Source of the DNA: an uncultured Eubacteriales bacterium
Lineage (GTDB): Bacteria; Bacillota; Clostridia; Christensenellales; CAG-138
DNA length: 6,902 bases
NCBI GenBank assembly: GCA_900542615.1
Contig: UQOG01000104.1
Coordinates: 1 to 6,902, forward strand
Reading direction: 5' to 3'
Shown here: positions 5,412 to 6,902 of the stretch, in pieces
Position numbering within the stretch: the first letter of the stretch is position 1
Layout: each line of letters begins with the position of its first letter
The notes under the pieces: model-generated
Seen by the model: the letters and a program-made list of their open reading frames with translations, nothing else
Database searches by the model: none
What the model was told of the DNA's origin: nothing
Program-made: the position numbers and the translations under genes

Positions 5412-6806
5412 ATGCATATCGGTTCTGCGACCGCCTTTGGCATCCTCTGTACCCTGGCCCTCATTACCGCCGTGGGTATCTATGCCGGCAAAAAGGTCAA
5501 AAGCGCCCGGGATTTTACCACCGGCAGCAACCTGAGCGCACCCATGATCGCCGGTTCCCTCATCGGCACCCTGGTGGGGGGCTCCTCCACCATCGGCACC
5601 GCCCAGCTGGCCTTTGACTATGGCTTTTCCGCCTGGTGGTTCACCCTGGGGGGCGGCATCGGCCTTTGTATCCTGGCCCTGGTGTTTGCCAAGCCCCTCT
5701 ATAACAGCGGCCTGACCACACTCCCCCAGATCCTTACCCGGGAGTATGGCAAGCGCATTGCTACCCTGTCCGCAGTGCTCATGTCCGTGGGCACCTTCAT
5801 GAGCATCGTTTCCCAAATGCTCTCCGGCACCGCCCTGATCACCTCCATGGTGGAGGTGGCCCCCAGCATCGCCATGTTAACGGTGCTCCTGTTGATGATC
5901 GCCTATGTGGTGTTTGGCGGCGCCTGGGGCGCGGGTATGGTTGGCATGGTGAAAACCCTGCTCCTCTATGTGACCACCTTTGTATGCGGCATCGTTTCCC
6001 TCCAGCTGGCAGGCGGGCTCCCCGCCTTCCAGGCCGCCCTGCCCCATGACCAATATTTTAACCTCTTTGCCCGGGGCTATTGGAAGGACGGCGGCGCAGG
6101 GGCTTCCCTGATCTTCGGCGTGCTCACCACCCAGGCCTATATCCTGCCGGTGGTGTCCGCGAAAAGCCTGCGCACCTCCAAGGCCGGGGCCATCCTGGGC
6201 GGGTTCCTTACCGTGCTTATCGGCATTGCCGGCATCTTTGTCGGCATGTTCATGCGCATGGAAATGCCGGATATTTCCTCCGCCTCCGCCCTGCCTGTCT
6301 TTGCCCTCACCTATCTGCCGGGCTTCCTGGGCGGCGTGATTCTGGCCACTTTATTAGTGGCTCTGGTGGGCACGGGCGCCGGCTTGTCCCTGGGGGTGAG
6401 CACCATGCTGTACCAGGATATTTACAAGCCCTTTATTCAGCCCAATGCCTCCGATAAGACCCAGCTGCGGGTCTCCAGGGGCATCATCCTGGCCCTGCTG
6501 CTGGCAGCGGCCCTATTCAGCATGGGCAAGCTGGGTTCCCTGATCCTCAGCTGGGGCTTCCTCTCCATGGGCCTTCGGGGCGCCGTGGCCTTTGCGCCCC
6601 TATGCTTCGCCCTCTTCAGCCCCGGCCGCATTCGGCCCGCCTTCGCCGGCGCAGCCATTATCGCCGGGCCCCTGCTGGTGCTTCTGGGTTCCTACATCCT
6701 GCCCCCGGACATCGACCCCCTGTTCCTGGGCATGGCCGCAGCCCTGCTCATTACCTTCATCGGCTGGCTGGTCGGCCCCAAAAAGCCCAACCTGGATCCC
6801 TCCTAG
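5412..6806 (+). CDS. Sodium:solute symporter (SSF) family permease
   Basis: This 464-residue, very hydrophobic membrane protein belongs to the SSF/PutP-type (COG0591) secondary transporters, which usually use a Na+ gradient to import small solutes. I see about 12-13 membrane segments, roughly at residues 5-26, 44-64, 73-96, 115-137, 150-170, 177-200, 231-250, 258-280, 302-332, 355-376, 378-402, 409-430 and 435-455. Family marks are SARDFTTGSNL (31-41) after the first segment, the glycine/serine-rich GTLVGGSSTIGTAQLAFDYGFS (52-73), and QDIYK (335-339) after the ninth. The TM segment before QDIYK reads LVGTGAGLSLG, where PutP has the Na+ ligands Ser340-Thr341; only the Thr (T321) aligns. The ATG at 5412 follows AGGTGG (5397-5402) at 9 nt. 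As the last gene of the hydroxylase operon it probably imports that enzyme's substrate; this is inference, since SSF substrates cannot be read from sequence. Confidence 0.9.
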   Translation: MHIGSATAFGILCTLALITAVGIYAGKKVKSARDFTTGSNLSAPMIAGSLIGTLVGGSSTIGTAQLAFDYGFSAWWFTLGGGIGLCILALVFAKPLYNSGLTTLPQILTREYGKRIATLSAVLMSVGTFMSIVSQMLSGTALITSMVEVAPSIAMLTVLLLMIAYVVFGGAWGAGMVGMVKTLLLYVTTFVCGIVSLQLAGGLPAFQAALPHDQYFNLFARGYWKDGGAGASLIFGVLTTQAYILPVVSAKSLRTSKAGAILGGFLTVLIGIAGIFVGMFMRMEMPDISSASALPVFALTYLPGFLGGVILATLLVALVGTGAGLSLGVSTMLYQDIYKPFIQPNASDKTQLRVSRGIILALLLAAALFSMGKLGSLILSWGFLSMGLRGAVAFAPLCFALFSPGRIRPAFAGAAIIAGPLLVLLGSYILPPDIDPLFLGMAAALLITFIGWLVGPKKPNLDPS

Positions 6807-6831
6807 GGGATCCGCCCCCGTTTTCTTTCAC

Positions 6832-6858
6832 GGCCCCGCTTTCGGGGCCTTCTTTTTT
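6832..6858 (+). terminator. Intrinsic terminator of the hydroxylase-permease operon
   Basis: GGCCCCG (6832-6838) and CGGGGCC (6843-6849) form a perfect 7-bp stem with a CTTT loop, directly followed by TTCTTTTTT (6850-6858). It begins 26 nt after the permease stop codon and closes the rightward operon. The left flank has no A run that would make it work on the other strand. Confidence 0.92.
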
Positions 6859-6902
6859 GGCATCGCGGAATGCCCGAGGTGGCAGGATCGGTCAGCCGCG
6901 GG

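Noticed and set aside
5151..5816. Minus-strand open frame across the [2Fe-2S] and permease genes
   Set aside because: It overlaps two real genes in antisense, and its Gly/His/Gln-rich composition is that of a shadow frame.
6794..6813. GGATCCC/GGGATCC inverted repeat over the permease stop codon
   Set aside because: It is a 7-bp repeat with a 6-nt spacer and no immediate T run. The much better terminator follows at 6832-6858, so this is most likely chance.
6859..6874. Small GGCAT/ATGCC inverted repeat after the operon terminator
   Set aside because: The stem is only 5 bp and the window ends 28 nt later, so there is too little to support an RNA or a site.

Overview
The window looks like chromosomal DNA from an anaerobic or facultative Gram-positive bacterium. 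A GC-rich member of the Clostridia (Oscillospiraceae type) is my best guess. The reasons are strong AGGAGG-like ribosome binding sites, a TTG start, GC-ending codons inside genes next to an AT-rich intergenic region, sigma-A-type promoter boxes and U-tailed intrinsic terminators. This placement is inferred from style only, because no taxonomic marker gene is present.

Layout: two divergent transcription units flank a promoter region of about 330 bp (1360-1691). Leftward is a single gene (124-1359, minus strand) for a CodA-type amidohydrolase, a cytosine-deaminase-like enzyme; it ends at an intrinsic terminator (67-95). Rightward is a four-gene operon. It begins with a three-subunit molybdenum hydroxylase of the xanthine dehydrogenase family: a molybdopterin subunit (1692-4016), an FAD subunit (4021-4890) and a [2Fe-2S] subunit (4887-5369), in the same order as E. 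coli xdhABC. The fourth gene is a sodium:solute symporter family permease (5412-6806). The operon ends at a strong intrinsic terminator (6832-6858).

How the genes may work together: the permease would import a small substrate, the molybdenum enzyme would hydroxylate a carbon next to a ring nitrogen, and the amidohydrolase would remove an exocyclic amino group by hydrolysis. This suggests a self-contained unit for using an N-heterocycle (purine, pyrimidine or relative). The exact substrate is not evident. By hand alignment the molybdenum subunit keeps the catalytic Glu, Gln and Arg/Phe positions but lacks the Glu and Arg that orient xanthine in bovine xanthine dehydrogenase. The deaminase has Cys where E. 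coli CodA has the substrate-tuning Asp314. Both suggest a substrate other than plain xanthine or cytosine.

No regulator, molybdenum-cofactor maturation gene, RNA gene, mobile element or CRISPR array is visible. Every protein family here is known. The possible novelty lies in the combination, the substrate and the 5' UTR hairpin of the deaminase.
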